Below are positions 1 to 13,100 of a stretch of 64,000 nucleotides of DNA, in pieces; position 1 is the first letter of the stretch; each line of letters opens with the position of its first letter. The notes beneath the pieces are model-generated. The model was not told the origin of the DNA and made no database searches. It saw only the letters and a program-made list of their open reading frames with translations. Source of the DNA: Rhodeus uyekii (Eukaryota; Chordata; Actinopteri; Cypriniformes; Acheilognathidae); NCBI GenBank assembly GCA_037043235.1, contig JAWRVZ010000004.1:5979501-6043500 (forward strand). The letters run 5' to 3'. Both the position numbers and the translations under genes were made by a program.

Positions 1-285
1 CACTTCCGCAAGTTATTCTGCGGCTGCACGGCGCTGCGCCACAAGAGTGAGTGAAGCGTCACTGGAGTGAGCAACTATACGTACCGTGATGCACGTGCAA
101 CGCGAACTCAGCACATGCGCAGTGAACGATCATTAGATGTTAAGTGGCGAATTTGTCCCTTTTGTGCTCAAGATACTAGGGTTCGGCGACATAAAATAAT
201 CGACATAACCAATAAGAAAATGCTAAGACAAATAGGGAATTGATAGGGTTGAGCTCGATATAAGTGGGATGAAAAATGTAAATCA
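1..285. repeat. Truncated copy of a pogo/Tigger-like DNA transposon
   Basis: The first ~285 bases closely resemble the right part of the element at 50608-51439: both carry a 'cacttccgc' start, 'gcgtcactggagtgagc', 'catgcgcagtgaac' or close variants, and 'gtgctcaagata' in the same order and orientation. The terminal inverted repeat that ends the 51.4-kb copy is eroded here, and the left part lies before the window. It is an old non-coding fragment. The family assignment rests on the better copy. Confidence 0.6.
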
Positions 286-373
286 CATGGAAAAAAACCA
301 AAACCTTTTAAATATATTAAAACAGCTATTTTAAACTGTAAGAAAAAAATCTGGAAACATTTCTCAGAGATTT

Positions 374-631
374 TCATTGCTGCTGCACATCAATAATGCA
401 AATCTCTCGTCCCACCACATTCCAAAGGTGCTCATCTGGATTGAGATCTGATGACTGCGGAGGCCGTTTGTGAACCGCAAAGTCATTGTCAAATTTCAGA
501 AACCAGTTTGAGATGATTTGAGTTCCAAATTCTGAACTTACCATCTGAATGTCACAACAGAAATCGAGTCTCATCAGACCAGGCAATGTTTTTCCAATCT
601 TCCATTGTCTAATTTTGGTGAGCCTGTGCAA
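374..631 (-). pseudogene. Tc1/mariner-like transposase, C-terminal fragment
   Basis: The 85-residue minus-strand reading frame contains PPQSSDLNPDEHLWNVVGRE. This matches the hallmark Tc1 transposase block PPQSPDLNPIEHLW around the last catalytic acidic residue of the DDE triad. The N-terminal DNA-binding part and the first two catalytic aspartates are absent, and the conserved Ile after Pro is Asp here. No terminal inverted repeats were found next to it. It is a dead fragment that cannot make an active transposase. Confidence 0.8.
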
Positions 632-2480
632 TATGAAGCTTCAGCCTCCTGTTCTTATCTGACAGCAGTGGCATTCAGTACAGTCTTCTACTGCTGTAAC
701 CCATGTGCTTTGAGGTTCAACGTTGTGTGTTCAGAAATGCTCTTCTACAGCTCAGTTGTTACAAGTGCTAATTTGAGTTAGCGTTCAGTACTGCCACTCA
801 CTGTATAGTTTCTGTTTTTACATTTTGGAAGTTATTTTGTCTGTTATTTTGTCTTTTTTTGCTCTGCCAGTGAAAATAGTTACAAGCAAAGGATCAGATG
901 AACAACTGCAACACACAGGAGTTGTTTTGGAACAAATCGTTTGAGTTGAATGATCTAATAAATCATTCATAAACAATGAATCATTTATTTTCTGAATTCA
1001 TTATTTTGTGAATGAATCGGCTGAATGAATCACTAAAAGTCTGTCAAGCTTCATTCCTTAATGAAGCACTATAATATGTTTGAACAAATCAATTTAATAC
1101 ATTTTTCAGTTACTCACATTTAATTATTAATTTTGTTTAAATATTGATTTATGAATTTCAATACATGTTTTAAAAACTTGTCAGCTCTGATTTTAAAGCT
1201 CTGCTTTAAAATCCCTGACATGTCCTAAAATGATCAATAAAATGGGACAGAAGCTTAAATACTGATTAAACAAAGCCATGTACACATGGCATATTTATGA
1301 GACTGAATTCTCTGAATCTTTGGAGAGTGTATTCTTTGCTACTTTATTCACCATCCACAGTGACAACTAAATATTTCTTTCTTACTGAATTTGATTAAAT
1401 TCATGGCATGCTGGCAGGATGGTATTTTGTAGTGGACATGTGTGACCTTTTGCGATCACTCCAATAAAACACGGTCTGTGTACACTCTAATATTTTTGTC
1501 TCTGAATTCAAACAGATTCATAAAACCCAGCATTTCAGTTTTTGTGACTTGAATGCCAATGACTTTGCTTTTTTTGTGCTGAATATGTATAATTCATGTA
1601 TAATTCACGTCTTGAGTTTTGTTCGCTTGAGGCTTATGTGCAGAACAGCGAATTAGAGTGTAGCCAAAGAACATATTAACATATGTCAACCCATGGGATC
1701 TGGGTTTGTGCCATTCATTTCAATGCAAACCCCTGCCAGCACCCCTCTTAAATGTTAAAAGCCATTTTTAATCTATGAGCAAACAATATACAATTATGTA
1801 GCTTGTGAATACATCCACTGAATTTAGTAGATTTGTATTCAGTGTAATGTTCATGGCTGATATGTTTACTCATCAGTTTGCTTATTGATGAAAGTGCATT
1901 TATTTAATAGACATAATGATCATTACGAATAATCAATGATCATATCTCAAAGCTTCATAAAATGAGATTTGCATTACATTAAACATGTTTCATGAATTTA
2001 ACATGTGACATTAAGCAGTCCTATGCATTTGAATACACATGTATATAGGATTTGTAAATTGTAACTACATTTAAGTCTTTACTCACCAGCATAAAAAAAA
2101 AGAGTTGCAGCCACAACCAGCATTTTTGTATCGAGTCATTTTTAGCATTCATGCTCCCCAGAATATGTATTTTATGAATATCTGAACATGCAATATAAAA
2201 AGAAAGGACAGCCTCTGCTTTTAAACTACAACAAAACGTTTTATTATGCCTTATTATTACTTAATGCATTATTTTTTTCACCTGAATATGTGTTTTTAAA
2301 GATTTTGAGCGTTTCAAAGATGCTTTGGGAATGCTTAACATAACTACGTCATGAAGCACGTATGAAATCTAACCAATGGTGGGAATGTACGTCAGAGGCA
2401 GTTGACGTCATGAACCAGAAAACTATAAAATTATGCTAAACAGCAGTAACGGCAGCTATAAGTGGCTAAAAGTAAGTCAC
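632..2480. other. AT-rich non-coding stretch
   Basis: No convincing reading frame, RNA gene or bounded transposon was recognised. The stretch is AT-rich, with several short 'gaatgaatc/gattcatt' motifs around 950-1030 of the kind seen in degraded fish repeats. Confidence 0.5.
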
Positions 2481-2499
2481 TGAAGGTTACGCAGGAGGT

Positions 2500-2640
2500 G
2501 TGGCAGAGCAATGCAGTGTCTTGTTCCCTTTTCAGGGAACCAAGGTTACAGTCGTAATCGAAACTGTAACCATTCAAGGGAACATCAATACCCACGTCAC
2601 CGCAACGAGGTGCATTCCAAGCACGAGGGTAAAACCGACA
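2500..2640. repeat. DIRS-type terminal repeat fragment
   Basis: The segment has 'ttcccttttcagggaac' followed by a 'ggttac' motif and a second 'aagggaac'. The same motif set (a short palindrome around 'ttcccttt..gggaac', then 'ggttacatac/gtaacctgaaa') occurs at 24660-24700 and 29820-30120, at the ends of DIRS-like relics. It is probably one terminus of the DIRS fragment whose coding remnant lies at 3029-3575. Confidence 0.5.
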
Positions 2641-3028
2641 GAGCTTGCAAAACTCCTATTATTTAAAAGAAATGATAACCAGAAGGAACTACACTTTTTA
2701 TGTCAAAAACTTGACTAGAACCTTAGTTGGCTCAAAATGGGCTCGGAATAGGCCATGGAGCACCAGGGCCAAATCCCAAGCCAGTACCCTTTTTCTTACT
2801 GCAGGCCTTAGCCCTCGGGTGCCATGAGTGAAATGCCCTTGGGTCTCTCCCAAAGACATTTCCCTCAAAGGGATGTGGTCATCAGCTATGTCACATCTTT
2901 AAAGTGGACAGGGATAACCCTGCAGTAAATAGTTATTGCAGGAATTTCAGCACTGTACTAATCGGGAAGTAAACTGGGTCTAGCTGATGACTACTGCACC
3001 AAGAAGCAAAACATGTTTACTTCAGGGC

Positions 3029-3575
3029 CTACAGTTTCCTTGTGAGTGAGCGCTGGAGTGCAGAATGGTCTACAACCTCAGTTGAGAGACCAGAGTCTAT
3101 TAGCTGGTCGTCCTCAAAGACCAAGCCTACAGCTTCCACAGTTCTGGGCAAGGATGGATTATCAAGACCCCTGCCTGGGACAGTAGGTCCCTCCTGATTG
3201 GAATCTCCCATGGAAATCCATTGAAGAGAGACACTAGATCCGTGATCCACATGCTGCCCAGCCAACATGGAACTCTCTGCAAAGTGATCTGGGAAAGAGC
3301 ATACAGAAGAAGCCTCTGCCACATCTGAGCCATTGTATCCAGTCTGACAGGAGCTGGGTGCGTAAGGGAGAACCAGAGTGGACAGTGAGACGCCTCTCAA
3401 GATGCAAAAAGATCCACATGTGCCTGGAGAAATTTCTCCAATATCTACTCAATAACTTCAGTTGGTCTGGCGCTCTGGGCATCATGACCACTTGCAGGCA
3501 GCCTTCTTTGCACTTAATCCTATCCTTCGAAGGCTGATAGCACCAACACGATTCCCCTGATTCCTTCATGGCCAC
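3029..3575 (-). pseudogene. DIRS-type retroelement pol relic (RT/RNase H end to tyrosine recombinase start)
   Basis: Read on the minus strand in shifting frames. One frame gives FPWEIPIRRDLLSQAG then HPCPELWKL, the typical block at the end of the fish DIRS reverse transcriptase/RNase H region. A neighbouring frame continues with GLSTEVVDHSALQRSLTRKL, which resembles the start of the DIRS tyrosine recombinase (core-binding region, 'ARAPSTRxLY' type). The region is broken by frameshifts and stops and much shorter than a DIRS pol. DIRS elements integrate with a tyrosine recombinase instead of a DDE integrase. Confidence 0.72.
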
Positions 3576-3700
3576 AAGTGCTCATCGAGATCTCCTAAGC
3601 CTCGATGCCAACAACATCCAGCTCAAAGTACAATGAAAATACATGTTTTTTTAACAATAGTGATATCAACAATAGTGATGATGATGTGTTTTGTTGATGA

Positions 3701-4205
3701 AAAACATTTATAATGATCATGTTATCTGATCTATAATGCACGAAGGGCACCACCATGTTAGTTTGCTCTGCAATTCAGAAAATTTGATCAACAAAGACAG
3801 TAAGTAGCTAGTGAAGTGGGAGAAGAATATAGTAAACTATAGTTACCTATGCAATGCGTATATGATATTAATAAAACACCTCGTCAATTTATAATTGAAC
3901 TGATTGTTATTTCTGCTTCCATGGACATCAGTGTGGACATATCATTTTTTCCAATTGATAAATGTATTGTTTTACCGGTACTTAAATGTATTTAAATGTC
4001 TGAAACCTAAAATAAACATTATGGGGTTTAAAAACATTGAATAGCTGTGATATATGACAAACACTGAACGCGTCCGTCCACGCCGAAAACCCCCCCAGTT
4101 TTAATTAGCAATTTAGCAGTTGATCACGTGACGCACGGGTGTGATCGTACGCTCGAGGGACCAGCCAAGACTGATCACACCAATGTGATAGTGCGCGTCA
4201 AAGGG
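3701..4205. repeat. piggyBac-like non-autonomous repeat, copy A
   Basis: About 505 bases that recur inverted at 35423-35995 (copy B) and again in the 47.1-47.6 kb region (copy C). Shared landmarks in order are 'tataatgatcatg', 'gaagtgggagaagaa', 'tatagttacc', 'aataaaacacct', 'ttgatcacgtgacgca' and a palindromic 'gatcacacc..gtgatag' end. The outer end reads 'gtcaaaggg' followed by CTAA. In copy B the same end sits against a TTAA as TTAA-CCCTTT, which suggests piggyBac-type ends. The other terminus is not defined. No coding capacity was seen. Confidence 0.6.
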
Positions 4206-4215
4206 CTAAATGATT

Positions 4216-7200
4216 GAAAAAGAAACACTCCATGAATGCTTGGCCAAGTCCTGTTAATTTCTGTGTTGTTGTTGCCACTCACTGAACGGCTTTCATTTTT
4301 TCTGCTTTGATGGTCATCAGACAGATGCTCTGAGAGCCATTAACACAATGGAACTAATCACACTGCTAGCCATCAGTGTGTCCACAAATCTTGACAGCCA
4401 GCTGTCCTCCCTGTATTAAAGTGCCCTGGCTCCCGATTAAAAGAATCTCAGCTCACACAGAAGCTTGATCCCAAAACCTATCAAGCTGCCTTTTTGTGTT
4501 CTGACTACAGAACATGCATGCTTGTGTACATCTGTGGTGTTTTGTAATGCTTTTTCAACACTATGTAAACATACACTTGATCAGTGATTCTCAAACGTTT
4601 TGACTTGAAGCCCCCATTTCTAACCTCATTAGAATTTTTTTAGAACATCATTTTGAGGCCAAACCCCTGCTCTATATGAACTTCACATTTGTTTTGTAGA
4701 ATTGTTACTACATATTTGGTTACTTTTGTCAAGAGCACCATGTTTTTGCTAGAAACTAGAAATTTTTCTTGTGACACCTGCATTCTTCTCCATGTGGTTG
4801 CACTCTGTCAAGCTGTTTTCAATGGAAGAGTGCGTTTTGTGCGTGAACAGCCTCTACGGCATCATTCTAACTGAAATGATCGCTGATTTGGAACACTATG
4901 GTATTAACTCTTTGTGTCTTACAAATAGCAGTCCTAGCTTATCTAAAATATGACAGGTACTAAACAAAAACTATGCAAGCTTGAATATATTAATTAAAAA
5001 TAATTATAAACTAATAAACTGTTAACATAATGATTATCATGTAATAATGGCACAGAGGAATACATGCATTTTTGTATTATACAAATCTTCTGTATAAAAT
5101 GTAATTTATAAAATGTTCAATTTGAAATACTCAATTTTTTTATATTTTTATATTAAAGTGTAGTGACTGATGGCAATGGAATTAATTTTTCATATATACT
5201 TTTCAGCATTAATCGAAAACTGACAAAAGGTCTTCATTTTTTTTTTCCTGAGCTCATCCCCATCCAATCCTCTAATTTATATTTGAAGGATGCATGGTAC
5301 GTTGCCTTTGGATTTGTCCAGAAACTAAGTATTGCCTGCCTTTTGAAACACTCATGCCTTTAATGCTGCAGGTAAGCAGCTCACTAGGTTTTGGAAGAGA
5401 GTGAATATCTGATGTCAGAGAATGGAAAATGTCTAAAGGTGACTGTAGAACAACATTGTAGGTTATTCAGGTTTGGTGATAATGCAAATGTTATGGGGAC
5501 ACATTAAAATTTGAAAATGATTCATGATTAAAACGTGCATGAAGTACATCATATTGTCAGACTCATTTGATCCCCAAGTACTGCCCTTGTCTGACCAGTG
5601 AATGAGAAAATAATTGCATTGTATAAAAATACTGCCCTCTGACAAGACTTCATAAGTACGTCTCATCGGTGCCTGAGGGACAATCACATTGAGAAAGGTT
5701 GTGAAAATATTCAATCAGAATGATTTGCTGAAATGCCATCCTGTATTAAAATATGTCCCTTGTTGCAAAATCTTAAAATAGCTTCTGTAAAATGGCAGCT
5801 ATTTCTTCTACCCATCTCTCACACTTGCTTTCTCTCTCTCTCTCTCTTTCTCTACATCGTGTCTTTTTTCCTCTCACTCTTTATTAGCATGAACAGCTGG
5901 TGTTTCTTCACACTCTGAAGTCATGCCCAGAAACATTAACATGTATGGTGGATATGTGCCAAAAGATGTGGACCAATTAAACAAGACCAGAAGTCTGTAT
6001 TGATCTGTCTGACCAGGTTAAGTTAATTAACAGTCTTCAAGCATAGCAGAATAATTTTATGGATACATCTCAGAGGTTGCATAAAGCACAAGAGATTTAA
6101 CGGAGGTCTCTGATGCGTTTCATTAAAAATTATATATTTTTTGTGTTATTTAAAAACTAATTCTTAGCATTTTCTTAGGATTTCAGAGAACTGTAGCATA
6201 CATTTTATCAGTTTATGCTCAATGCAATTGAAGCAGCATTTAAATATATCTGGGAATTTGTTTTTCCTAATTTGCAGTTGTCATCTGTTGTTAAAGTTTG
6301 ACTGGACTTTTGCAACACACAGACTTTGACGTCCAGATTGAAAAAATATGGGAATGTTCGCTATTGTCTTGTTCATCCATATATAATTCTAATATCATCG
6401 TCGCCATCATTATCCACAGTTTTCAAATATAGTTCAAACACACTGAATACAAAACAAAAAATATGCACAACACTCTCCCTGTAAACTTCTTTGTCCACCC
6501 ACATGTTCCTACGCACCAGAAAGCCAGCCGTTTCTCAGTCAGGAGCTGGGTTACGGTGCTTTGTTAAATACAACAAGGGTACAACACAGTTACACTGTGC
6601 TTTGATCTATGGTGGGCCTCAGTATGATTTATTTTTACATGTCCTTACGCTTTTTGAAAAGATGTCATTACTTTAAATATGTTGTTAGCTTACCCACTGT
6701 TGAGGCTTCAATGATGTAGATGTTGCCCACCTGCTGTTAAAGAGGGAAAACTCAGACAGAAACGAACTTGGAATAACTCCCTTAGAGAAGCATGCGGAAG
6801 CAAAAGACAAGGAAACAAACAAAACAAAGCTTTGGTATTGCCGTGAGACAATACATTATGATGACATTATTACTTTGTCTTGCTCTGCCAGCACAAATAG
6901 AGTGCATAAGTGCCTGCCCACATTTTCACTTGTGTTGGTTCCAGAACATTTTTTTCATTAATTTCTCCCATTGGGATTTTTAAAAAGAAGTCTTCGTTAA
7001 AGAGATATAAGCCATGAACTAAGCCAAAAAGCTACAAAGTGAATCATAACATTACAAACTTTGAAAAAAGAAGTGGAAATTGAAGAAAAATACAAAGGTA
7101 CAAAACTGTGTACTTAATGGCTTTGGTGATAGAAAGAATCCCTAGAATCCGTTGAAGCATTGCAAACAGCATGATCAAATTAAAAAGAGGGAAGAAATAT

Positions 7201-8640
7201 AAAACTAGCTCATACAAAGGCTGTCTTTTAAGGTTTATTTAAAGCTATTGTTAAACATCAATTTCCCTTTTGAGAATTTTTCCTTCCAGAACCCATGTAA
7301 TTGTACTCTGTCGCAGAATCATTACGTGTCTACAAGCAACACACGGTAGAGGAGTTTCTGAAAGAAAGGGTTCGATTCACGATTCACCCATAAAGGTAGT
7401 CACTTGTTGCATAATAATATAACTTGAAGAAATAGTTGCAGAATTCTTAAGACCTCAGTGCTGCTTTAGGACATATTGGGTGTCTCTACTACTAATGCAC
7501 TGACTGATAACCTGTCAAATTCCAGGACCTAAAGAAACCATTGTGTAAAATAACTCAAATTGTTGTAGTCTAGTCAAGGCTGTATATACCATAACCCTTC
7601 CTCACACCACATATCAGTTGTGCATTGATTTTACCTACAGGAACGTTTTTCTATTGATCAAAACACCAACACTATACTGTTTTAATGTACAATCTTGCAG
7701 TGCTTCACCTCAATTCATTACTCTGAGCTTTGCTCTTTGACCTGCGCCATCTAGCTTTTACTGGTACAGCTGACAGCGTGGGATGAATGCATTTGTAGGT
7801 ATATACTTTTTCCACAGTGGCTGAATAAAGAATTTTGAATCTGATCAGCGCCATGGGGACTAAATTTATGAAGCTGATTCAATTTGTATCTTTTTGACAC
7901 TTGCGTGCCTCCTAGCAAGAATCCTTCCTTTTTATCGACCTAGTGTTTATTTATGTCCTTTTGGGGTCACAGAATTTTGAAAGATATTGGTAGTCTGTGA
8001 CCCTTAGCTGAAAAGCCAGTGTCATCACTTCTTTTGTCTTGTTTAACACAAATGACAGGAGACAAGCAGCACTGACCTTGCAAATAGAATGCAAAATGTT
8101 CCATGCGTGCCCAAACCAGACCTGCACTGTACTGGTCATTTTACCACTGGCTCAGTATGAATATCATTTAACTGCTTACATTTATATTTATTCATTTGGC
8201 CTGCTATTTTATGCAAAGCAAATTGCAGTGAATAGAAAGTAAACATAAAGTTAAGCAGTGGGGGTGATTCACAAAAACCTAGGTTATGGCATGATTACTT
8301 CTGGCCATACAGCAATGACATTCCCAAGAAATCATATTATATCTAAACAAAATGTAGACAAAAATCCACCCTGCTAAAAGAATGGAAGTCCACAGACAAG
8401 CACAGACTGAACAACAATACAAAATCAATGCAAATAACAGAAACAGTCCTAAGCCAACAAATGTGTCTTTTCCGTGTTAATCAGAGATTTTTGTTCTAAC
8501 CAACAATGGTGATTCACAATGATTCTATTTTTACAAACAGTTTCTATTTCTGCTGTGTTGTGGCTTGATTAACATACAAACTATGACAATGATAATTTCA
8601 GGTGGTGATTATGTGCTTTATTTAATGTAAAAAAATAATA
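4216..8640. other. AT-rich intergenic DNA without recognisable genes
   Basis: Only short, unconvincing reading frames are present. There is a short CT-rich microsatellite near 5831-5850. A sequence starting 'cagtgattctcaaac' at 4579 looks like the worn end of a hAT-type repeat, but no matching second end or target duplication was found. Nothing else was recognised. Confidence 0.5.
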
Positions 8641-8789
8641 ATGTGAATGTAGCCCTGTACAAAATTTCTATAAGTTACAGAGTATAAAAGATCATTAACA
8701 GTGTAACCTATACACATACAAAGAAAAAAGAAAAGTTCATAAATAGTTCATGTTAGTTAAAATTGGGTAAAAGGTGTGCTGGTTAAAAG

Positions 8790-9012
8790 TATAAATATAA
8801 TACGTAGAGTTTAATAAGACTATTTACAGTTAAAGTTAAATTCATATAAGTTTTTACGTTTCATCTGAGAGAAAAGTAGAGAAGAAGAAGCTGTGTTTAT
8901 CCGTGTAACCTAGTCTGTTACCTGTCACCTGTTAATCATTTAATTCCCGTTTTGCTTTTGGTTGTGTTAGTACTTGAGCCAATCAGAGTAACATCACTGT
9001 GTAAGGGGCGGG
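8790..9012 (+). promoter_or_regulatory. Putative LTR promoter elements
   Basis: A TATA-like tataaata lies at 8790-8797, a CCAAT box inside gagccaatcagag at 8979-8983, and a GC box ggggcggg at 9005-9012. The CCAAT plus GC-box pair is a plausible polymerase II promoter. Which element fixes the start site cannot be told from sequence. Confidence 0.35.
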
Positions 9013-9759
9013 ACTATTGGGACAGGTTTGTGTGAGGAGTAGTGAGCACGCATGAGAAACGGAGAACAGACGCTAATGATGTGAGCGCTAATGAAGGAGG
9101 CATCGTGGTGTGGGAAGCATTAATGGTTTGATGCTAATTAGTGGTAGCATTCTGTGCCAATGTGCTCATTTGTTGTAGTTTTAGCATTGTGATATCTCTA
9201 AAGCTAAAGCAAAGCTAACGCTAATTCAATAAGAAATAGTGTTTGATAATGTGGCTCAATTCAGATAATATGCTCTAAGGAGACGGACGTTGGTGAGAGA
9301 GAGAAAGGGAGAGAGACTGGTTTTCCAACCGAAGGCCCTGCTGTTTCTGCCCTGCTGTTTCTGTGTGCCCTGCCGTGATCGTCAGTGCTGTGCTTCTTCC
9401 TTTGCCATTACCATCGCCATTGTTATTGCTGTACTGACTTAACCTGGATTCGTGAGTACTAACAGTCACATGCACGTGCTTTTTGTTTATGCTCAGTTTC
9501 TGAGTGAAGCGGCCATTCAATGTTTTAGGCCTCACCGCACACAAAGTGTCATCAAACAGGCCTGCAACGGGGTTGGACATTTTTTCAGAGGGAATGAATA
9601 ATTGTTTAATTTCAATATAACCACAGAAAGGTTTTTTTTCTTTTAGGAAAGTGAAGTTTTTTATTTTTTTGTTTTAGTTTTTTTCCTTCCAACTTTTCAT
9701 GCCTATGTGATTTGTTTTATTTTATTCTAAGATACATTTATCTTTTATTTAATGTTGTA

Positions 9760-9765
9760 AATAAA
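9760..9765 (+). promoter_or_regulatory. Polyadenylation signal AATAAA in 5' LTR
   Basis: AATAAA lies about 190 bases before the LTR end, and the 3' LTR has the same signal at 17493-17498. It is the likely end-of-R poly(A) signal of the retrotransposon transcript. Confidence 0.4.
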
Positions 9766-9961
9766 TACTTGTGAATATTTTTGCAATCAAAATACAGTTG
9801 TGGTGGTCTTTATAAGAATAGCCAAGAGTATTACAAATATACATTTATTAAGTAACATATAAAACAAGTTGTATTTCCCTACAACGAGCCCAGGCCCAGT
9901 CTCATTGTATTAACCACTCTAGCTTTATTTTCTAACTACATGAGACCTGGGTTACATAAAA

Positions 9962-9979
9962 TGGAGGCACCGCTGGGAT
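9962..9979 (+). promoter_or_regulatory. Primer binding site, tRNA-Thr type
   Basis: TGGAGGCACCGCTGGGAT starts 5 bases after the LTR end. TGG pairs with the CCA tail, and the remainder is complementary to an acceptor/T-arm 3' end ATCCCAGCGGTGCCT, which matches vertebrate tRNA-Thr (AGT) as I recall it. It would prime minus-strand DNA synthesis. Confidence 0.75.
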
Positions 9980-10117
9980 AATTATTTAACATATATGGAA
10001 ATTTATAAACATAGAGTACAAGCCACTAGACCCCACAACTTTAGAGCAGTAGTATAGAGCATTTGTATAAAAATAACGTGCTAACAGTAACTAAAAGCAA
10101 TTTAAGTAAAGTACAGC

Positions 10118-13100
10118 ATGGCAAGTCAAACAAGTAGTCCATCACAACGTGAGCTAATTAACTGGTGCAAAGGAGAATCATTAGATTTAAAGCATGCGCT
10201 CCTTTTACACGGAGTGCCAGAAGGTGTTTCAAGAGAAGATATTGAAGAAACAGCAGGGACCATCAAAGCATTGGGAAAAGTTAGAGTGAGAGGCAAAATG
10301 TTTCACCCTCAACAACAATCAGTAATGGTGTTATGTGAGTGTCGTGAAGAGATTGACCCCTCTAAAATCCCACCTGAGATAATGCCTATAAGTGAAGGAA
10401 GTGGTTGGAAAACTGTCTATTACACAGAGCCTCAGCTTGATACCTTTGAAGAGAAGCTACTTACCTTTTTGCAGAGCGAAGGGAGAACCTTAGATGACTT
10501 ACCAGGTTTATGTTCACTCACCAAAGAGGGTAACAGCAACCCTGAAGACATCATCCGTGCGGTCGGTGATGTTATGAGCAGAACAAACAAACAACCTGAC
10601 AGTCACCCATACAGACGTCTGCGGACATTCTCCGGGGTCAGTCCCACCCCAAATGGAGAAGAGACCTTAGATAACTGGCTGGAACAAGCAACATTCTTAG
10701 TAGAGGAAGGTGAGTGCTCCGACAAAGAAAAACGGCGTCGGATACTGGAGAGTCTTAAAGGGCCCGCCTTTGAAATCATTCAAGCTGTGCGCCTGACTCA
10801 ACCTGATGCTAGCCCAAGTGAGTACATAAAGGCTATAGAGAGCATTTTTGGTACAGTCGAGTCCCCAGACGAACTATACTTGTCGTTTAGAGCCCTCCAC
10901 CAACAGTCTGGTGAGCGTCTGTCTGAGTTCCTACGAAGAGTAGAAAAATCTCTTGTCAAAGTAGTACAGGGAGGAGGTTTACCTGTTAGCGCTGCCAATA
11001 GCGCTCGTTTAGAGCAGCTTCTTAGAGGGTCTACCTCTGAACTCATGTTGCTTCAGTTGAAAATTAGGGAGCGGAGTAGTGATCCCCCTACATTCTTGAA
11101 CCTGTTAAGAGAAGTGATGGAAGAGGAGGTTCGCCAGTTAGCCAAACAAAGCCATTTGTCACACATGCGTCCTCAGCGTGTACGCACTGTCCAAGCTGAA
11201 AAGGAGAAAGAACTTGAATCAGTCTCTAGGAGTGAACTGCAAGCTCAGATTCGAGAATTGAGAGCGCAGCTAGAGCAGAGAAGCAACCTACAACCTCAGC
11301 CAATCTCTGATGAATCTTTTACAGGTCTGAAAGAGAAACAAAAACAGAAAAATGAGTCACAGAGTGAATTGCAATCGCTAAGGAAACAAGTGAAAGCCCT
11401 AGAAAATAAAATGAGTGTAATGGCAGTGAAATACACATCAGATCCCCCACGAGAACACACACCTCAGCCTCACCGATACAAAGCAGCTCCAGTTCACAAG
11501 CCCGCTCATTCCAAAGTTTTTCCTCCCCGACAAGACAAGGATGAGTTTTTCTGTTATCGGTGTGGGGAAAATGGCCACATAGCCACCAGATGTACTGCCC
11601 CTGAGAATCTCCAGAAAGTTATTAGAAAGCTTATACGCTTGGTGCGAGTTTCCCCTTTACCAAACCAAGAGAACCCAAATCCTGCAGCTGAAGAGCAGCA
11701 TGTAGCTAGAACCAATAAGGTTGAAGTCCCAGAACCTAACATTGACTTACCTGAAGGTCTTGTAGGTCCATCATTTATTCACACCATCAAAGTTAATGAT
11801 GTGGTCTGCAATGCTCTCATCGACAGTGGGTCTAACGTGACTATTATTTTTGAAAGCTGGTATAACGAACACTTACCTGATGTCCCGATAAAATCCCTCT
11901 CTGGTCTTGGACTCTGGGGCCTTTCAGACACTCAGTTTCCTTACAAAGGATATGTTGTGGTTGAGATGGAGTTCACTGAAGAGATCACTGGTGTATCGGG
12001 ACGAGTAGAAGTGCTTGCTTTAATCTGCCCTGAGCCAAGAAATCAGCAACAAACCCCTGTATTGGTTGGCACCAATACATCTCTGTTTCGCCGCTTATGG
12101 GAGCTGGTGAAGACAAAAGGTGACGAGAACATTGTGCACTCAATGAGGATTCAGTCTGTTTACGCACCTGTCAAAGCACAAGAGCAGTTTGCAAAAGATG
12201 AAGTCTTGGGACAGATAAAGTGGAAAGGACCTGGTTTACTCTCCATTGCTCCAGGTGTAAAGTACTATGCAACATGTAAAGTGGAAAGACACAGTGCCCC
12301 ATCCAAAGACCTTGTACTGATTGATGCACCCACTGAACAGTTGCTCCCCGCCGGTCTGCTGGTACAGCCTGGTGTGCTCTCAGATGCCAGCATAGACAAT
12401 AACAGTTTCACTGTCCTCATTCAGAATGAGTCCAAAAGGGCAACTTCCATCCCAGTTGGGACCATCGTTGCTGAGATGTATGCTGTGGACACAGTCACCT
12501 CAGTTCGGCTTTCCGACCTCCCAGCTGAAACCCTAGACCCAAGTCTTTTCAATTTCGGGGACTCTCACATTCCCGAAGAGTGGAAAAGTCGGTTTCAGCA
12601 GAAGTTGGCTGAGAGGCGGAATGTTTTCTCACTGCATGAGTGGGATGTTGGTCGCGCCAAGGGTGTTGAACACCACATACGCCTGCATGACACCAGACCC
12701 TTCAGGGAGAGGTCAAGGAGAATAGCCCCTGCCGACATAGAGGACGTGCGGCGACACATACAACAACTACTGGCCACTGGCATTATCACGGAGTCCCGTA
12801 GCCCGTACGCCTCACCAATCGTTGTAGTCCGCAAAAAGAATGGGAAGATAAGAATCTGTATTGATTACAGAACACTGAATAACCGCACCACACCAGATCA
12901 GTATACAATGCCACGCATTGACGACGCCTTGGATTCTCTATCAGGCAGCCAATGGTTTTCAGTTCTGGATTTGCGCAGTGGTTACTACCAGATAGAGATG
13001 GCTCCCGAGGACAAAGAGAAGACAGCGTTCATTTGCCCTCTAGGTTTCTATCAATTTGAGCGCATGCCACAAGGAATCACAGGAGCGCCAGCAACATTTC

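Larger units (their letters stand above)
8648..9956 (+). repeat. 5' LTR of the gypsy element
   Basis: 1309 bp, TGTAG...TTACA. Compared with the 3' LTR it lacks a 153-bp segment (junction after 9130), has an extra copy of the 14-mer gccctgctgtttct (tandem at 9335-9362) and 2 extra bases near 9850. Otherwise no substitutions were noticed by eye. Confidence 0.95.

Noticed and set aside
168..377. 69-residue minus-strand frame
   Set aside because: Low-complexity frame over a transposon end with no domain similarity.
4579..5000. Possible hAT MITE starting cagtgattctcaaac
   Set aside because: No matching right end or 8-bp duplication was found, so it was left as a remark.
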